A stretch of 57,500 nucleotides of DNA from Glandiceps talaboti (Eukaryota; Hemichordata; Enteropneusta; Spengelidae): positions 16,435,771 through 16,493,270 of the forward strand of contig NC_135558.1 in NCBI RefSeq assembly GCF_964340395.1. Direction: 5' to 3'. The notes beneath the pieces were generated by a model. That model saw only the letters and a program-made list of their open reading frames with translations. It was not told the DNA's origin and ran no database searches. Shown in pieces: positions 29,311 through 41,345 of the stretch. The position numbers were made by a program, and so were the translations under genes. Position 1 is the first letter of the stretch, and every line of letters begins with the position of its first letter.

Positions 29311-31313
29311 ATCTGTCTGCCTGCCTGCCTGCCTGCTTGCCTGCCTGCCTGCCTGCCTGTTTGTCTGTCTGTCTGTGCCACCATACTCATATTTCTGAAA
29401 TATTCATAATTTTGCTGCTTGCCATACTCGAATAATAGAATGTCTTGTATCTACAGTTATTGTGATAACATGTCATTTGCATAATGATAATGATTAATAA
29501 TTGATAATTTATTTTTTATAGCTATTAATTCATTTTTATAGAATGATAACTTTATTACTTGACTTCTCAACATCCTAAAAATCTGTAGATATTTAACATG
29601 ATTACATAATCATCATACTATATATCTATCTTTCAATGGTGGAGTTAGGGGGTCATTATAGAACCCTTCATATACTTAGAATAGATTGTATTAGTATTCT
29701 GCTCACACTGACTGGCTATTTTATGTTGTTGATACAAATGAACGTGTTGTTTGGCACCATTACTTTGATACTAATGGTTTTGACCCTCGGGTCTATGGTG
29801 CCAGGCATACAACAGCTGTTACAGTGTAAGTGTGTTTGGTTGCGGCAAGTGCGACACTTTAACCAAATCAATCCTTTATAAAAACAAAAACAAAAAAGCA
29901 ACGTTTATCTATATATGCATAGGTTATTTTCAAACTTTTTGCTTTTATTTTGCCAGGGTCGTGCAAGATAAAACTCTCTTCAGGCTGCGACTGTAGAGTC
30001 TACCACTTCTTTTGCGGACAGAGAAAGTGTAATAGACCTTACTACGCTAAGGCAAGCCAGTTTTGTAGTGAAGAATACGACGGCTTGGTAAGATTGGAGA
30101 GTGCCCAGGAACAAGATGCAGTCGTTGGGTACATCCAGGCTAATGGTTTAGACAACAATGCTTGTATTCCCGGAAAGGGCTTCTGGATAGGTTTGGACGA
30201 TAAAAGATCAGAAGGTGACTATGTTTGGTTAGGCAATACCATACGCCAAAGTCTGTGTTCCAGTGGCTACTCTAATTGGACAAGTGGCGAACCAAATAAT
30301 AACGTTAAGGAAAATGCACTAGGCCAAGACTGTGTCCAATTGTGGTGAGTATGTTACTACTAATATTTTACACAGCAGTAATAACTCCGGATCGTTCATT
30401 AGCGCTAACCGCCTGTCTTGCAAGGAGTCCAGTCCTATGTATTGTTAAGTTCATACACTATAAAACTTGTGAAGTACAAAGCTATCGGTGTGTCTGGTTT
30501 CCCAGCCACGCGGGTGGCTTGTACAAACGAGTCCTCCATTATCAATTCAATGAACTGGTATCTTCGAGGACTGAGTCATTTTTGTAATGGTACTTGCTTT
30601 CTATTGTGTGGAAAAAGTCAGAGTTCCCCAGGTGAGAACACGCCTGAACAAGTCTGTCACAGTTTAGAGTCTAAATATAAAAATATGGGGGGGGGGGTGA
30701 CTTTATACCAGTGGAATGGAAAAGATAGATTTATGATAAGATAACAACAGTCAAGAAGCAATGAATTGTGTGTTACAGGCACGTGCGATTATGGCCGATC
30801 TGACTTAGGAAAAATAACACTAAAACTAGTTGTCAGAACAGATCTTTAGGAGTAGTTGGTACTGAACAATGAATCTAATCCGCATGCTTATGGTTCCTCT
30901 GATAAGATGGCAGCCGGGCCAGAACCCGGAATTTAATAAGTGGCTTTTAACATTACATTGCAAATTATGACACATAAAACTGATTGTGGAAATTTCTCTC
31001 CAAAACAGGTTCCGAGGTACGAGATATGGACAATGGGATGATGAATACTGTGACTACCGTCCAAAAGGCGCCGTGTGTGAACAGCGAGGTAAGTTTTAAC
31101 TCTAGCTGTACTTCTGGGGATTTTAGCAAGATCACTTTATAGCAAATAATCATTTGCGCTTGGTAAACACGCAACATGACACAAATGGTACTATACAATT
31201 ATAAAGATAATCGACATCAGGTTTCAAAAATTGTTTGATCTGTTTTCTTTACAGTTCCTAACTGCGATTATGCCGCTTATGATATTAATGACGCACAAAT
31301 TCCCGACTGTTAG
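27630..31313 (+). CDS. C-type lectin gene 1, five exons, secreted EPN-type
   Basis: Exons 27630-27701, 28539-28548 (10 nt), 29957-30344, 31009-31088 and 31255-31313 (TAG) join in phase to 202 codons. Residues 1-19 form a signal peptide (MDVKLVVFLCALLFTCVLS). The C-type lectin domain covers about residues 30-183: CDCRVYHFFC start, WIGLDD at 104-109, the EPN sugar/Ca2+ motif at 139-141 and WDD at 166-168 in place of the usual WND, with cysteines at 64, 153, 171 and 180 for the conserved disulfides. EPN usually predicts mannose/GlcNAc-type, Ca2+-dependent binding. There is no membrane segment, so the protein is probably secreted. An extra C-terminal tail has Cys187 and ends in Cys202. The gene is paralogous to the lectin gene at 44455. 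An AATAAA follows at 31535. The 10-nt exon is supported by identical phase and position in both paralogues. Confidence 0.9.
28020..28062. mobile_element. Family-2 MITE, left end only
   Basis: GGTTCCGATTACGCTCAATT and the following GGGTAGGTAGAT match copy c exactly, but the rest of the element is missing. It lies in intron 1 of lectin gene 1. Confidence 0.6.
29170..29374. repeat. (CTGT)n / (CTGC)n microsatellite
   Basis: Lies in intron 2 of lectin gene 1. Lectin gene 2 has a CTGT array at the equivalent place (46473-46556). Confidence 0.95.
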
Positions 31314-31534
31314 ATGACCTCATATCTATCTGGTATATCAATTCGCTGTTTTAATTCAAGATCAAGCGGAAAACACTTCATGGCTTTACTACTCCTATAG
31401 ATTTTAACGAAACTTGTCGCTGGTAGCTCGCCAGGGCGGCGAGCTGTGGTCGCCCCATCAAGGGGGAAATATCGATTGAACAACAACTTTCATCTTGCGT
31501 GCTTTTAGTCTGTAATCCGATTTCTTAGACACTG

Positions 31535-31540
31535 AATAAA
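31535..31540 (+). terminator. Poly(A) signal of lectin gene 1
   Basis: AATAAA about 220 nt after the stop codon, in the context CACTGAATAAAC. The same context occurs after lectin gene 2. Confidence 0.6.
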
Positions 31541-33059
31541 CTACTGCATTTAAAAAAGATCCCGGCCGGGCGGTAGTGTGTGAGTATTTATATTGAAAAC
31601 TTTAAAAGTAATACAAAACTTTTCTTCTACACCTGTAACATTACCTTTAACTGAAACACAAGAAAGTCTAAATATTAGTGTTTTATCTCTACTATAGCCT
31701 TCAGAGTGGAGGCCTAGCTAGTAACGGAATCTTACAATTCAGGTAAATTTAGGGAATGGAATTGTTGTGTTTAATCAACTGCCACTGTACATTAGTATAT
31801 ACAATTCATCAAAAATTAAGCTTGGAATGGTTGGTGTTAATACCCAGAAACTTAATAAAAAATGTCACTTAGCACTGTAAAATTCAATGTAATCCATTGT
31901 CGCAAGACCACCAGTCCTCTTTGCGACAAGGTGGAGCAAACTGAAGCACCTAACTACACTGGTTTAAGATTATTGACGTTAACTAAAAAGAGACTGGATT
32001 GTAACGGTATAACTCAAGCCAAGGGTTTTAAACATGTTGACTAAATCTCCCAAAGGTCAGCATATAGTTCGTTTAACTGACAGACACGTTGTTACTAACT
32101 TGAATTGGTTGCTTATATATACTCATATACTGGTATATGGATTTATATATACATGGTAAATAACTACTTTGGGTTTTGTTGTCACTATGCATCGTCATCA
32201 CATGCAAAATGATCTGAATAATGAACTTGCAGGTTTTTCACACACAGTTTATTCAGATCGTGGTATACACTATAGCTTTATACAAGGCACGCTGATCATA
32301 CATGTACATAATGACTCCGATACCCAAGCTGAACTAGCAAAGATTCCGGAACATCAGAAGGATACAGGACCAAGACAATATTGTCAAAGCAGAGTTATTT
32401 ATATTTTATCCTCGCTAGGCTGTTAACGACTGGACATAGACATAAATATATGCAAAAGACACAAACAATCGTATAACACAAATAAAGTCCAATTCCTATG
32501 TGAATATGTGAAAGATTTTGAAAAAAATGGTGAAAGAATTGAAAGGTTACAGCTCCTTAAAGTGGCCATACATGAATGGGATTGTGTTATTTGTTTTTGG
32601 ATGTTTAATCTATATGTATCAATTTTCATTCACACATCCACCAAAAGACCCCGGCTAAAACATCACACTCCTATATGTTCAAAACATGTTTATTAGATCG
32701 CCCTCATTGGCAGGTTATAAAGCTACTTACCCTTCGTTTCCTCACGACAACTGTAATCACACAACGTCCTTTCCAAAAGGTGTAAATTTTCGTTTACACT
32801 CCGTGTATTACCATTAGTCGGATCAGTGGATGTTTACACTCACGGCATAATGCGTTAATTTGGGCAAATAGTGAGTTTGTTCTAGCAAGCTACTAATTAA
32901 TACAAAGCTGATAAACTCAGATAAAAGACATTGATATCAGGTAGGGAATAGAAAAAAACAGTGAGAGGAAACAATATTTAAAACCTTATTTGAAATATAC
33001 AGAAAATAATATTAGAAATCCGGAAAATCGCGAGTACAAAATTGATTATTTGTCCTTTA
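31541..33059. other. Downstream region of lectin gene 1
   Basis: AT-rich sequence without recognised genes. It contains the TTAGATCGCCCTC dispersed motif at 32694-32706. It aligns in part with 50030-50735 and 52550-52640. Confidence 0.4.
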
Positions 33060-33220
33060 CCCTGTGATATAACTTTAAAAGGAAAGGTATTCCTTAATCC
33101 GATAAAGACATTGAGTTGGACAATATATTTAAACGAAAAAAATATCAAACGTCTACATCACAAAATCAGCTGTTATTGACATTGACAGCATAATTTGGTT
33201 TTGTATTGATTTTGATACTA

Positions 33221-33322
33221 AGACTGTAAGATACGTCGTGTAGCTCTGCCCTCACTGGCCTGTGAATGGGGTTGACTGATGTGTGAGGGCGCCCTGTCAA
33301 AGCGTGTCTTATTTAGACTACA
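33221..33322. mobile_element. Palindromic MITE-like element, family 1, copy d
   Basis: Left AAGACTGTAAGATACGTCGT, right CGCCCTGTCAAAGCGTGTCT; diverged but in the same place as in units 1 and 2. Confidence 0.55.
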
Positions 33323-33539
33323 AATCACAATGCTAAGATAAAACAGTTTAATAAACTCCTTAGCCCATTTATTGTAGAATCACCAGGAGGTCAATGTCCG
33401 ATAATCTGTTACATGACTTGCAAGACGTATTTATCAGGATGATGTGACTGGGAATAGTGTAGAATGATTGTTTGGAATACTTGGCGGAGTGGGTGGGCTA
33501 AAGTGAGATGATATACGGTATTGATATATTAATATTACT

Positions 33540-34270
33540 ATATACTTTATTGTCACGCTAAATTTACATGACATTTTGTACATTGGCAGGTGAAAGACAA
33601 GAACACACAGAGACTAATTCAACTTACTTTACCTACATACATATACATAAACACACGTCAGGCTGCTACTGATTCAGTGGATGGATTGATCTTGGTACAA
33701 AACTGTGCTTAAATCTATTTGTGCGAGAACTTTGAACCCTAAGGCGACGACCACTTGGAAGATATTCATACTCTGTCTGAAGTGGATGATTAGGATAATT
33801 CATTATTTTATCCGCCATCTTAATAACTTTATCTTTGTACACTACGGAGTTCTGAACAGATTCATCATGACTGTCATCAAGTAACTTTTCACAGATTTTT
33901 CTAGGGCGATTGAGGTCTTCTTGGAGATGGTTTGATAGCAGGTCATAGAAAGCGGTGTTAGCATAGTTGATAACAGACGATATTGTTGAGTTGAAAAACA
34001 GAGCAATTACGCTTGAACTTTCATTTAACTTTCTCATTGATCTTACATAATACATTCGTTTGTTTACCTTCCTCATTTGATTTTCTACGTGTTGTGCGAA
34101 TGACAATTTGTAGTCGATCATACAACCTAAATATGGATATGATGACACTCTCTCTACCTTCATATTATTGATTGCAACTGGTTGTTTTTCATTTTGTCTT
34201 CTTCTGAAGTCCAATGCAATATAGTCAGCAGTGACTGTCTCATTTGATTTCTTTATTGACACTTGAATAG
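33540..34270 (-). pseudogene. LINE reverse-transcriptase C-terminal fragment
   Basis: On the - strand, from about 34260 to the stop at 33666, the frame has YPYLGCMID (thumb region), AQHVENQMRKVNKRMYYVR, SSVINYANTAFY, and the closing GRRLRVQSSRTNRFKHSFVP. These are standard features of the end of ORF2 in CR1/Jockey/I-like non-LTR retrotransposons. The catalytic FADD part and endonuclease are missing, so this is a 5'-truncated insertion. About 125 bases of 3' UTR follow, ending in a CAATAAAGTATA-like tail near 33540. The first roughly 35 codons of the open frame are host sequence. Confidence 0.8.
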
Positions 34271-34463
34271 ATGGAGTACTTGGTTTACAATAACAATCAC
34301 TCGTGTATACACATATAATCATTAAGTATTGCAATACCGTACTGTACTGTAGAGTTGTTATCATTCACTGTGTCAAGAATTACTTTCAAATTAAAAAGTC
34401 TTGGAAAATTAGTATTTGTATAGTGTATACAGACGATGTCACATATTTAAATTATGTTTAGAT

Positions 34464-34620
34464 GTTATTCCCCAATATTTTTCTTTGTTCAGCCAAGGAA
34501 AATACTCGTGACCTAAGGGGTTGTTGTCATTACGAGTCGATAGACGAGTAGTGATGACCCTTACGTTAAGAGGTCACGAGTATTTTCCGATTGAATGAAG
34601 AAAAATATGGGAGAATAACA
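34464..34620. mobile_element. Foldback element with 50-bp arms
   Basis: The left arm (34464-34513) and right arm (34571-34620) are near reverse complements, sharing GGAAAATACTCGTGACCT and an ATATTTTTCTT block. The loop itself contains a smaller hairpin (TCATTACGAGTC / GACGAGTAGTGATGA). It is a non-coding MITE-like element. Confidence 0.65.
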
Positions 34621-35506
34621 TAATTATAGCAGCGCCAGTAATATCAAAGAAAAAATAGGGAAAGCAAGTTTGAAAGTTTCATATTTCAAACACAGTGACG
34701 TGAACACGCGTTGTCTTGACATAGACGAACGTTGTCGTGACGTATAACGACCAGAGTATATATACTTCTTATACGTCACCTGTCACCAATCCCGCATTCT
34801 GATTGGTCGAGAGCCCTGCAGATACCCAGGCGTATTTTTCACCAACAGCCGTATTTTTGCTTGTTGTATCACGTGATCACTGGACGTCCCCTTGTAAACA
34901 AACCAAGCAGACAACTAGAAATACAGCTATAACCAACATTTCCAAATGCCAAATTTATTGTCAACCGTATGAAATATTATCGTTGTATACATTGTAACAA
35001 GTCTTTGAACTGTATGTTTTGTGTCAGAGGGAAAATGTCAAAAATTCCATGCAGAACGGCGATAGTCCAGATACGGCGAACGCACGGTCGTCACGCGATC
35101 GTGAACATGAATTCCTAAATTTATGAAGGATATCAAAATTACTACCACAGAGGGTGTAATTTTTGCTTTAACTAGAACAACAAAGTATATCACTAACATT
35201 TCTGTACATTTAATGGAATACAGTACGCAAAACAATGACGCACTCATTTTTCTGTTGAAGGTTATAAGTTTGAATATATCTTTGAGTGATATGCAAATAG
35301 TAAACATTACGTCATACTACTGAGCAAACGCGCTGTCTGATTGGATGATAAAGTTAAGGCTGAGATGTAAACAACCGCACTGCAGTCATTAGAGAAGTAC
35401 GTGATACTACGCCCAACGGTATAACGCGGAAGTGATTTTGTTTTAAAATGAAACAGCATTTTTAGACATTCAAAAATTGAATTTCGTAGTTGCAGGTGAC
35501 GTATAA
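34621..35506. other. Non-coding region with MITE-like fragments
   Basis: Includes CTGATTGGTCGAGAG (34799) and CTGTCTGATTGGATGATAA (35335), and TATCACGTGATC (34867) facing ACGTGATACTACG (35400). Together they suggest the two sides of a diverged inverted-repeat element of about 600 bp. No gene recognised. Confidence 0.3.
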
Positions 35507-35651
35507 GTATGTTATTTGCCAAATACGGTTCCACATCTTGCTGCTCGAGGTAATTTTTCCGGTATAACGGCTCACCGTCCGGCTCTCCGTTATTACCGGA
35601 AAATTTACCTCTTGCAGCAAGATATGGAACGGTATTTGGCAAATAACATAT
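35507..35651. mobile_element. Foldback element with 63-bp arms
   Basis: Arms start GTATGTTATTTGCCAAATAC on the left and mirror at 35589-35651 (GCAAATAACATAT end), with about five mismatches. The loop of about 20 bases is itself CCGG-rich (CTCACCGTCCGGCTCTC). Confidence 0.75.
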
Positions 35652-36058
35652 CGCGGATATGTTATAATAAAGTAATACATTGAAAACAAGTGCAAACTAC
35701 CTAAAATCGTACGAATTGCTTCAACAAATATACAAGAATGAAATACTTTACAATTAAAACCGATAATCACAATAAGTATCAACTCTAAAAAGTCGGAGAA
35801 ACGAGTATGACAAATTCTTCAAAACTGCAGGATTTGTTTTTGTTGGAAAGTCTTCGACAAACTAACAGTAATTATCAAACGTTACTCAACGTATGCTTGA
35901 GTTTAGTTGTACGTGCGTTTTAAATGACGGAAATTTTTAATCTGTAACCAATTACAAATTACGATTCATGGTGGTGAGTTGATTTAAACGAGGCTTTGTG
36001 AATACGTTGACCCAAGGAATTTTAAGTCACCTGCTTTGTTGTTCTCATAGTACATCCT

Positions 36059-38274
36059 TTATTGTGCAAAGACTTTGACACAATGATTCCAATAGTAGGT
36101 TACAATGACGTCACCAAATGGTTCGTCATCTGAGACATTTACACACATCGGGTGCATTTGACCACCTTCATCACTATCAACACGACCAATAAATTTCCCA
36201 TTTGATTCAAATTTCACTACTCTGTTATTATTAGTATCTGCAACATACACGTAGCCGTGTTTGTCCAGGCACAAGCCATATGGAGAATTCAGCTGACCAT
36301 CACCATTTCCCATATTACCGAATGAATACAGAAAGTGACCGTCAGCATCAAACACTTGCACTCGGTGATTGCCATATTCCAATACATAGACATTACCTGT
36401 ATCATCTATACAGGCAGAACTGGGACTGGAGAATTGACCATCCATGTTGCCCTGACTGCCGAATGATTTAACATATTTCCCATCCTGGTTGTAAATATGA
36501 ATACAGTGGGCATGGAAATCAACCACATAAACCCTCCCATTGGTAGGACTTATTGTGATACCCATGGGATATTTCAAATTTTCTTTCCCAAAGCATCTGA
36601 TTAATTTGCCTTTTTCATCACAGACAAGAATCTGCTTATTTCCATTGTCTGTGATGAAGATATTGCCATCTACTGAAACAGCTACATCGTACGGATTAAT
36701 TGGATTTCCAACATTTTGAAACTGAAAGAAACTGTTATGCTCTCCTTCCCTACTGAATGATTGTAATCTATTATTACTATATTCACAAACTAACACATTG
36801 CCATTGTTAGTCTTGGTTACACCCCATGGCTCACTCAATTGCCCGACCCCTGATCCTTGCACCCCAAACTTAGACACCAACCCTTTCTTAGGAATAACTT
36901 TAACTCTAACTGGTGATCCTTGTACTGGTTTCTTATCTACATTTACTGAAGTTCATGTTCTCCTTTCATCTTTCCACGAGTTTTGAAAGTCATTGTTCCA
37001 TCTTTGTTATCATGAACACTCACTTCTTCCTTGCTGTTATCTGGCCTCTTTACTACCGCATCAACTCCACCATGATGAGTAACCCGTTGGGGTTTTGCAT
37101 CTGTTGTCAAGGTTACCGTAATGTCCTCATCAACTCTAACGAACTGTGGTATGTCAGTTATCTTGTACATCTCAGCGTTGCAACCAACCACGACTCCTAA
37201 ACTCTTCTCGGTACAGAAGTCATCACATGGTCTGAACTCCATGCAGTCGTCTTCTGCTGGGTCGGATTTGGTCTCGACTTTCAGGATTTCTGCCATTTGA
37301 GTTGAAATACCTTTCTTTGCAGACATCAACTGTGCCGCCTTCCCGTATTGAACAAGTTTCTCTGTGTACTCTCTCGCACTGGCAAGGTCATTCTCGGCAA
37401 TGTCCAGTCCTTTCAGTTGTGCGTTTAAGTTCACCTTCCTTTCATCGTATTCACCTTTCATCTCTTTCAAAAGTTTATCGCCATTTTCGTGTATTAGTCG
37501 AGTGACGTCATCAACCGTCTTGGTGATGTGTGTTTTCAGTTTCTTTTCCTCTGTTGTGAAACATCTATCGAGTGATTGCGATTTTTCTTCGACGGCAACT
37601 TTGCTGTCTTTTGCTTCGGTTTCTTTCACTTTCACTTTGTCTATCATGTCGGTCAATTCTTTGCGATAATCACTGGCTACATCATTCACACACCTGTATT
37701 TGTGCTCTGGTCTTGGGTGTTCTAGGGCAGTACATTTCAGACAGATTGTCCCATCACACGTATCACAGTAGAATTCCAGCTCGTAGTTTTGGTGTCTAGG
37801 GCAGTACATTGGAGGCTGTACCGAGGCTTGGTCATCGCACTTTGCAGTATTGTATTCATCCAGGGTAACCAAGCGATGAGATCGGGCCATAGGTAAACGC
37901 TTATGTCCTCGTCCACATGTGTCACAAAGAGAAACTGCACATTCAATGCAATGTGTCGTACTCTCTTGGTTTTCGCAAACAGTACATTTCATAGATTCTG
38001 ACTTAGTATCGTCTCGTTTGCTGAAATTGTCAACCAGGTTATTCAAAAAGGAATTAGTATCAATACCTTCAACACCAGTACCAGGAAGTGAATGGCATCT
38101 TTTACACACGGGACAAACTATGGCATTTTCCTTCACCAGCCTGACCAGACAAGACTTACAGAAGCTGTGAAGACACGGTAGACATTTAGCGTCCTTGTAT
38201 CGTTCAGTACAGATCGTACAGAGGAGGAAATTCTTGCCAATTTTGTTGAGAAATTGCAGCTCCTTTGAAGCCAT
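36059..38274 (-). pseudogene. TRIM-C: RING/B-box/filamin/NHL gene split by a one-base deletion
   Basis: It starts at MASKELQF like its paralogues. The first frame has 443 codons covering RING (C3HC4), two B-boxes, coiled coil and most of the filamin domain, and ends at 36943. Paralogues read TTACTGACAGTTC (+ strand) where this copy reads TTACTGAAGTTC near 36949, so one C is missing and the frame shifts. The NHL part is open again (36059-36880, 273 codons, six repeats). Total length is TRIM-B plus one codon (an extra His in THHGGVDA) minus one base. The rest is highly conserved, so the lesion is recent or a sequence error. As it stands the product would be a RING/B-box/coiled-coil protein without a propeller. 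The upstream E-box is intact. Confidence 0.85.
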
Positions 38275-38343
38275 CGTGTATATACGTGTGTCCTTGTCTG
38301 ACCTCTACTTCCTGGTAGGTGGTGAAAGGTCGATGAATATTAA

Positions 38344-38364
38344 CCAATGGTTGGGTCACGTGAC
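38344..38364 (-). promoter_or_regulatory. CCAAT box and GTCACGTGAC E-box upstream of TRIM-C
   Basis: GTCACGTGAC at 38355-38364 starts 81 bases from the start codon, with CCAAT at about 38344-38348. Kept in step with TRIM-A and TRIM-B although the gene body is frameshifted. Confidence 0.5.
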
Positions 38365-38567
38365 TCCTTACGCAGCAAATGTACAATGTATAGGCTTAAT
38401 AAGTCTACTTGTACGAGCATTATCTACGATCTCCATAAACGTTGTTGTGTGATCTTTTGATGATCTTAATAAAGAAATCAAAATGTATTTGTTAAAATAT
38501 ATTTATTATATTAAAATCATGGGCATGGGCATAGACTTTAAAGTAATTCTTATGATCTACCTGTATA

Positions 38568-38900
38568 GATCGATCGATCGATCGATTGATCGGGAGAGGT
38601 GCGGAGAGACAGATGTAGCGACACAGACAGACAAATAGACAAACAAACAAACAGACAAATAGGCAGACAGACAGACAAACAAACAAACAAACAAACAAAC
38701 AAACAAACAAACAAACAAACAAACATACAAAAATATAGAGATAGCCATGGACATAGACAGACAGACACACACATACATACATACATACATACATACATAC
38801 ATACATACATACATACACACACACATACATAGTATACATACATACATACATACATACATACATACATACATACATACATACATGTACATACATACATACA

Positions 38901-38932
<32 letters not shown>

Positions 38933-38980
38933 GATACTAAATATACTAGATACTATTAAATATACACAACACAGGTAGGC

Positions 38981-39013
<33 letters not shown>

Positions 39014-39031
39014 GGCAGACAGACAGACAGA
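38568..39031. repeat. Compound GATC/ACAG/ACAA/CATA/CAGA microsatellite
   Basis: Successive blocks: GATC (38568-38592), ACAG and ACAA (38628-38726), CATA (38766-38933) and CAGA (38974-39031). The coding frames across it are artefacts. Confidence 0.9.
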
Positions 39032-40148
39032 CAAAACATTCGTTTAGTAAATATCCATATAAGTATTTCGTTATCATAGTAAATGTAGTTATATATAAAT
39101 ATATTCAAATACGTTTAATGCAATTTCTTTAAATTATCAAAAATGAATTTTAGTTATCAAAGTATTTGTCTTCTAACGAGCGTACATATCAAAATATTTA
39201 GAGTATAGATTTTTTTGAAGAGGTTGTATCGAATTTAGTGTTTCCAAAGTCCTAAAATGTTATGTTATTCCAATACGAGTGAAAATATCCGGACATATTA
39301 AACGTCGTCGGTATCCAATATTTAATAATTTCCTTCTTGACCAAATCGTTGAATTGTTGGTAATTTTCAATGTAGTTCGTCAGTACGACATGAAGAATGT
39401 ATTGGCAGAATTTTTGCAAAGAAGAGTATTTCAATGGTTATTGATTGTAACATATATTGACACACACAGAGTGACACACACTTACAGAGTACAGACACAG
39501 ATACACACTCATGTGTACACACAAACAAACACACACATACGCGCGCACGAACGCAGTCATATTTTATTTAAACTCTGTCACATGTGTTTAGTACTGAAAA
39601 TTAATGTCGACGGCATCTGTTAGCAGCTCCATGCACGTTCTGTTGGTTTCTTGCGTGTGGAAAAAAAAAGATTAAAAAAATCAACTACTTACTAATGGAT
39701 CTCGCTAATAGTATTGGAATGACGGATACCATCTGCTCAGTTTCAAATTCAATGTCAAAGCTAGGTTTGTGTATATTCTACTCTATATTTCACAATAAAG
39801 ACCAGGTTAATACATATAAGCAAGGTTATTGATACTCAGATTGTGTTTCACTATCAATATGTTTGATTGTGAATAGGTTGAATTCTATACGTGGGTCTCA
39901 ATTCGTCAACGTGCTAACTGTCGTCCCATGATAGGTTCGAATTCTATAACAGATTTTTGCGTGTGATTTTGTAGTGTAACTGTACTCTGTACTGTATTTT
40001 GGTTTGGTTTAGGGTCTACATTTAACTGTGTAGATGTTGGTTACGTGTCGGGACTGCCTGGCTGATATCAAAGCACAATAAATAAACAAGCAAGCAAGCA
40101 AGCAAGCAAACAAACAAACAAACGAACGAACGAATGAAAGAGCAAACA

Positions 40149-40192
<44 letters not shown>

Positions 40193-40380
40193 CTAAATGC
40201 ACTATATGCTATGTTATAACTTATATTTTTATGTCGATTCTATATTTGAATTTATGGTTTTGATGACCATTTACGGTGATATTCATGGCCATCGATTTGT
40301 GTCCCGAAAAATAAAACAACAACAACCCCTTCCCCCCCAAAAAAACCCCAACAACATAAAACAAAACAACAAAGAAAGCA

Positions 40381-40457
<77 letters not shown>

Positions 40458-40458
40458 T

Positions 40459-40497
<39 letters not shown>

Positions 40498-41032
40498 TAA
40501 ATGAACAAAACAAATATGTTTTCACTCTGGGCTATTTATTTTGATTGAGTATAAAGTGATGAGAAATAAGTGACAGGAGGTTTCTTTTAAAAAAATTCTA
40601 TTTCTGCACAACTTTTGACGTATCATTTTCACTGTCAGGACATTTTGACTCCGCGATTAGTTTTTGACGATTGGATGGGGTACTTAACAGGTGATAGTAA
40701 TTGAAAGTGAAGGCAATATTAATTAATGTCAGCAACTACCACATACAAACCAAATTTGCATGAAAAATCAAATTTTCGTGTATCGTCACATTTTGAAAAC
40801 GTTTACAAGGGCTGGGAGCAAGGATTATACGCGATAAAGAACAACCACAGTATGGAAAATCCAAACTTTTCATCATATTACACATACACTTTGTTGTAGT
40901 ACTATTTTGTAAATTTTTGAATTGCTACATTGTGTTTGCTATAATTTCAATCACGTATCGAATTATAAAACGGCAATTTGTGAGCGAATACAGATTCTCA
41001 TACCAAAGGAAAATTGATATAAATGTACGTTT
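39032..41032. other. Intergenic region with simple repeats
   Basis: No gene recognised. Contains CA-rich DNA near 39460-39540, (AAGC)/(AAAC) at 40088-40128, (AATC)n at 40150-40189 and the AAC/GAC array below. A segment near 39635-39705 repeats sequence from about 22885-22980. Confidence 0.4.
40379..40498. repeat. (AAC)n to (GAC)n triplet array
   Basis: AAC units switch at about 40414 to GAC units, with single GTT and GGC interruptions. It translates to homopolymers (Thr, Arg, Val) in all frames and is not a gene. Confidence 0.95.
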
Positions 41033-41345
41033 GTTTCTGATAACATGACTTCAGTAATTAGGGTAGGTAGGTCGTAATTTTATTTCATTTTACTTTAAAT
41101 TACTGTGACCCCAAGATGATATACTTGTCGTTCACAATACGTCATTGAGCGTGTCAAAGGTGTTGAAGGAATGACTGTTATAGACTAAAAAGACCCGGTT
41201 TCTCTCTGGAATACGGTTAAGAAACGTGCCCACTGCACGGATGAGGCAAAGACATGGAATTGTACACGAAAATATAAATATTATCATTTTATCTTTTTGC
41301 ATGAAAGGGGCGGGGCTTAAACTAAGGTCAGTCGGGTACGGAAAC
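41033..41345. mobile_element. MITE-like element, family 2, copy d
   Basis: Left GTTTCTGATAAC followed by GGGTAGGTAGGTCG; right AAGGTCAGTCGGGTACGGAAAC. A diverged member of the same family and size class. Confidence 0.5.

Larger units (their letters stand above)
24300..32930. repeat. Segmental duplication, lectin segment 1
   Basis: Aligns in the same orientation with about 41920-52640. Shared landmarks in order: repeat R, GAGTGGAACCCCC, a block near 27160 (ACCAGACCAGAAA) also at 43647, the whole lectin gene, its AATAAA, and the TTAGATCGCCCTC motif (32695 / 52555). Introns differ mainly by microsatellites and insertions. Confidence 0.75.
33060..38390. repeat. Segmental duplication, decayed unit 3
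   Basis: From about 33060 the sequence follows the spacer of units 1 and 2 (TTTAAAAGGAAA, GACATTGAGTTGGA, the family-1 palindrome, CAAGACGTATT) and ends with TRIM-C and its conserved upstream region. DUF4347 exons are not present. A LINE fragment and two foldback elements have been added. Confidence 0.7.

Noticed and set aside
30342-30744. Frames at the start of lectin intron 3
   Set aside because: They begin after the GTGAGT donor shared by both lectin genes and are not conserved between the paralogues.
34803-35323. Small frames between the two foldback elements
   Set aside because: No similarity among them or to known domains; the region looks like diverged MITE sequence.
40221-40544. Poly-Thr, poly-Arg and poly-Val frames
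   Set aside because: Caused by the AAC/GAC triplet array; complementary homopolymers appear in all frames.
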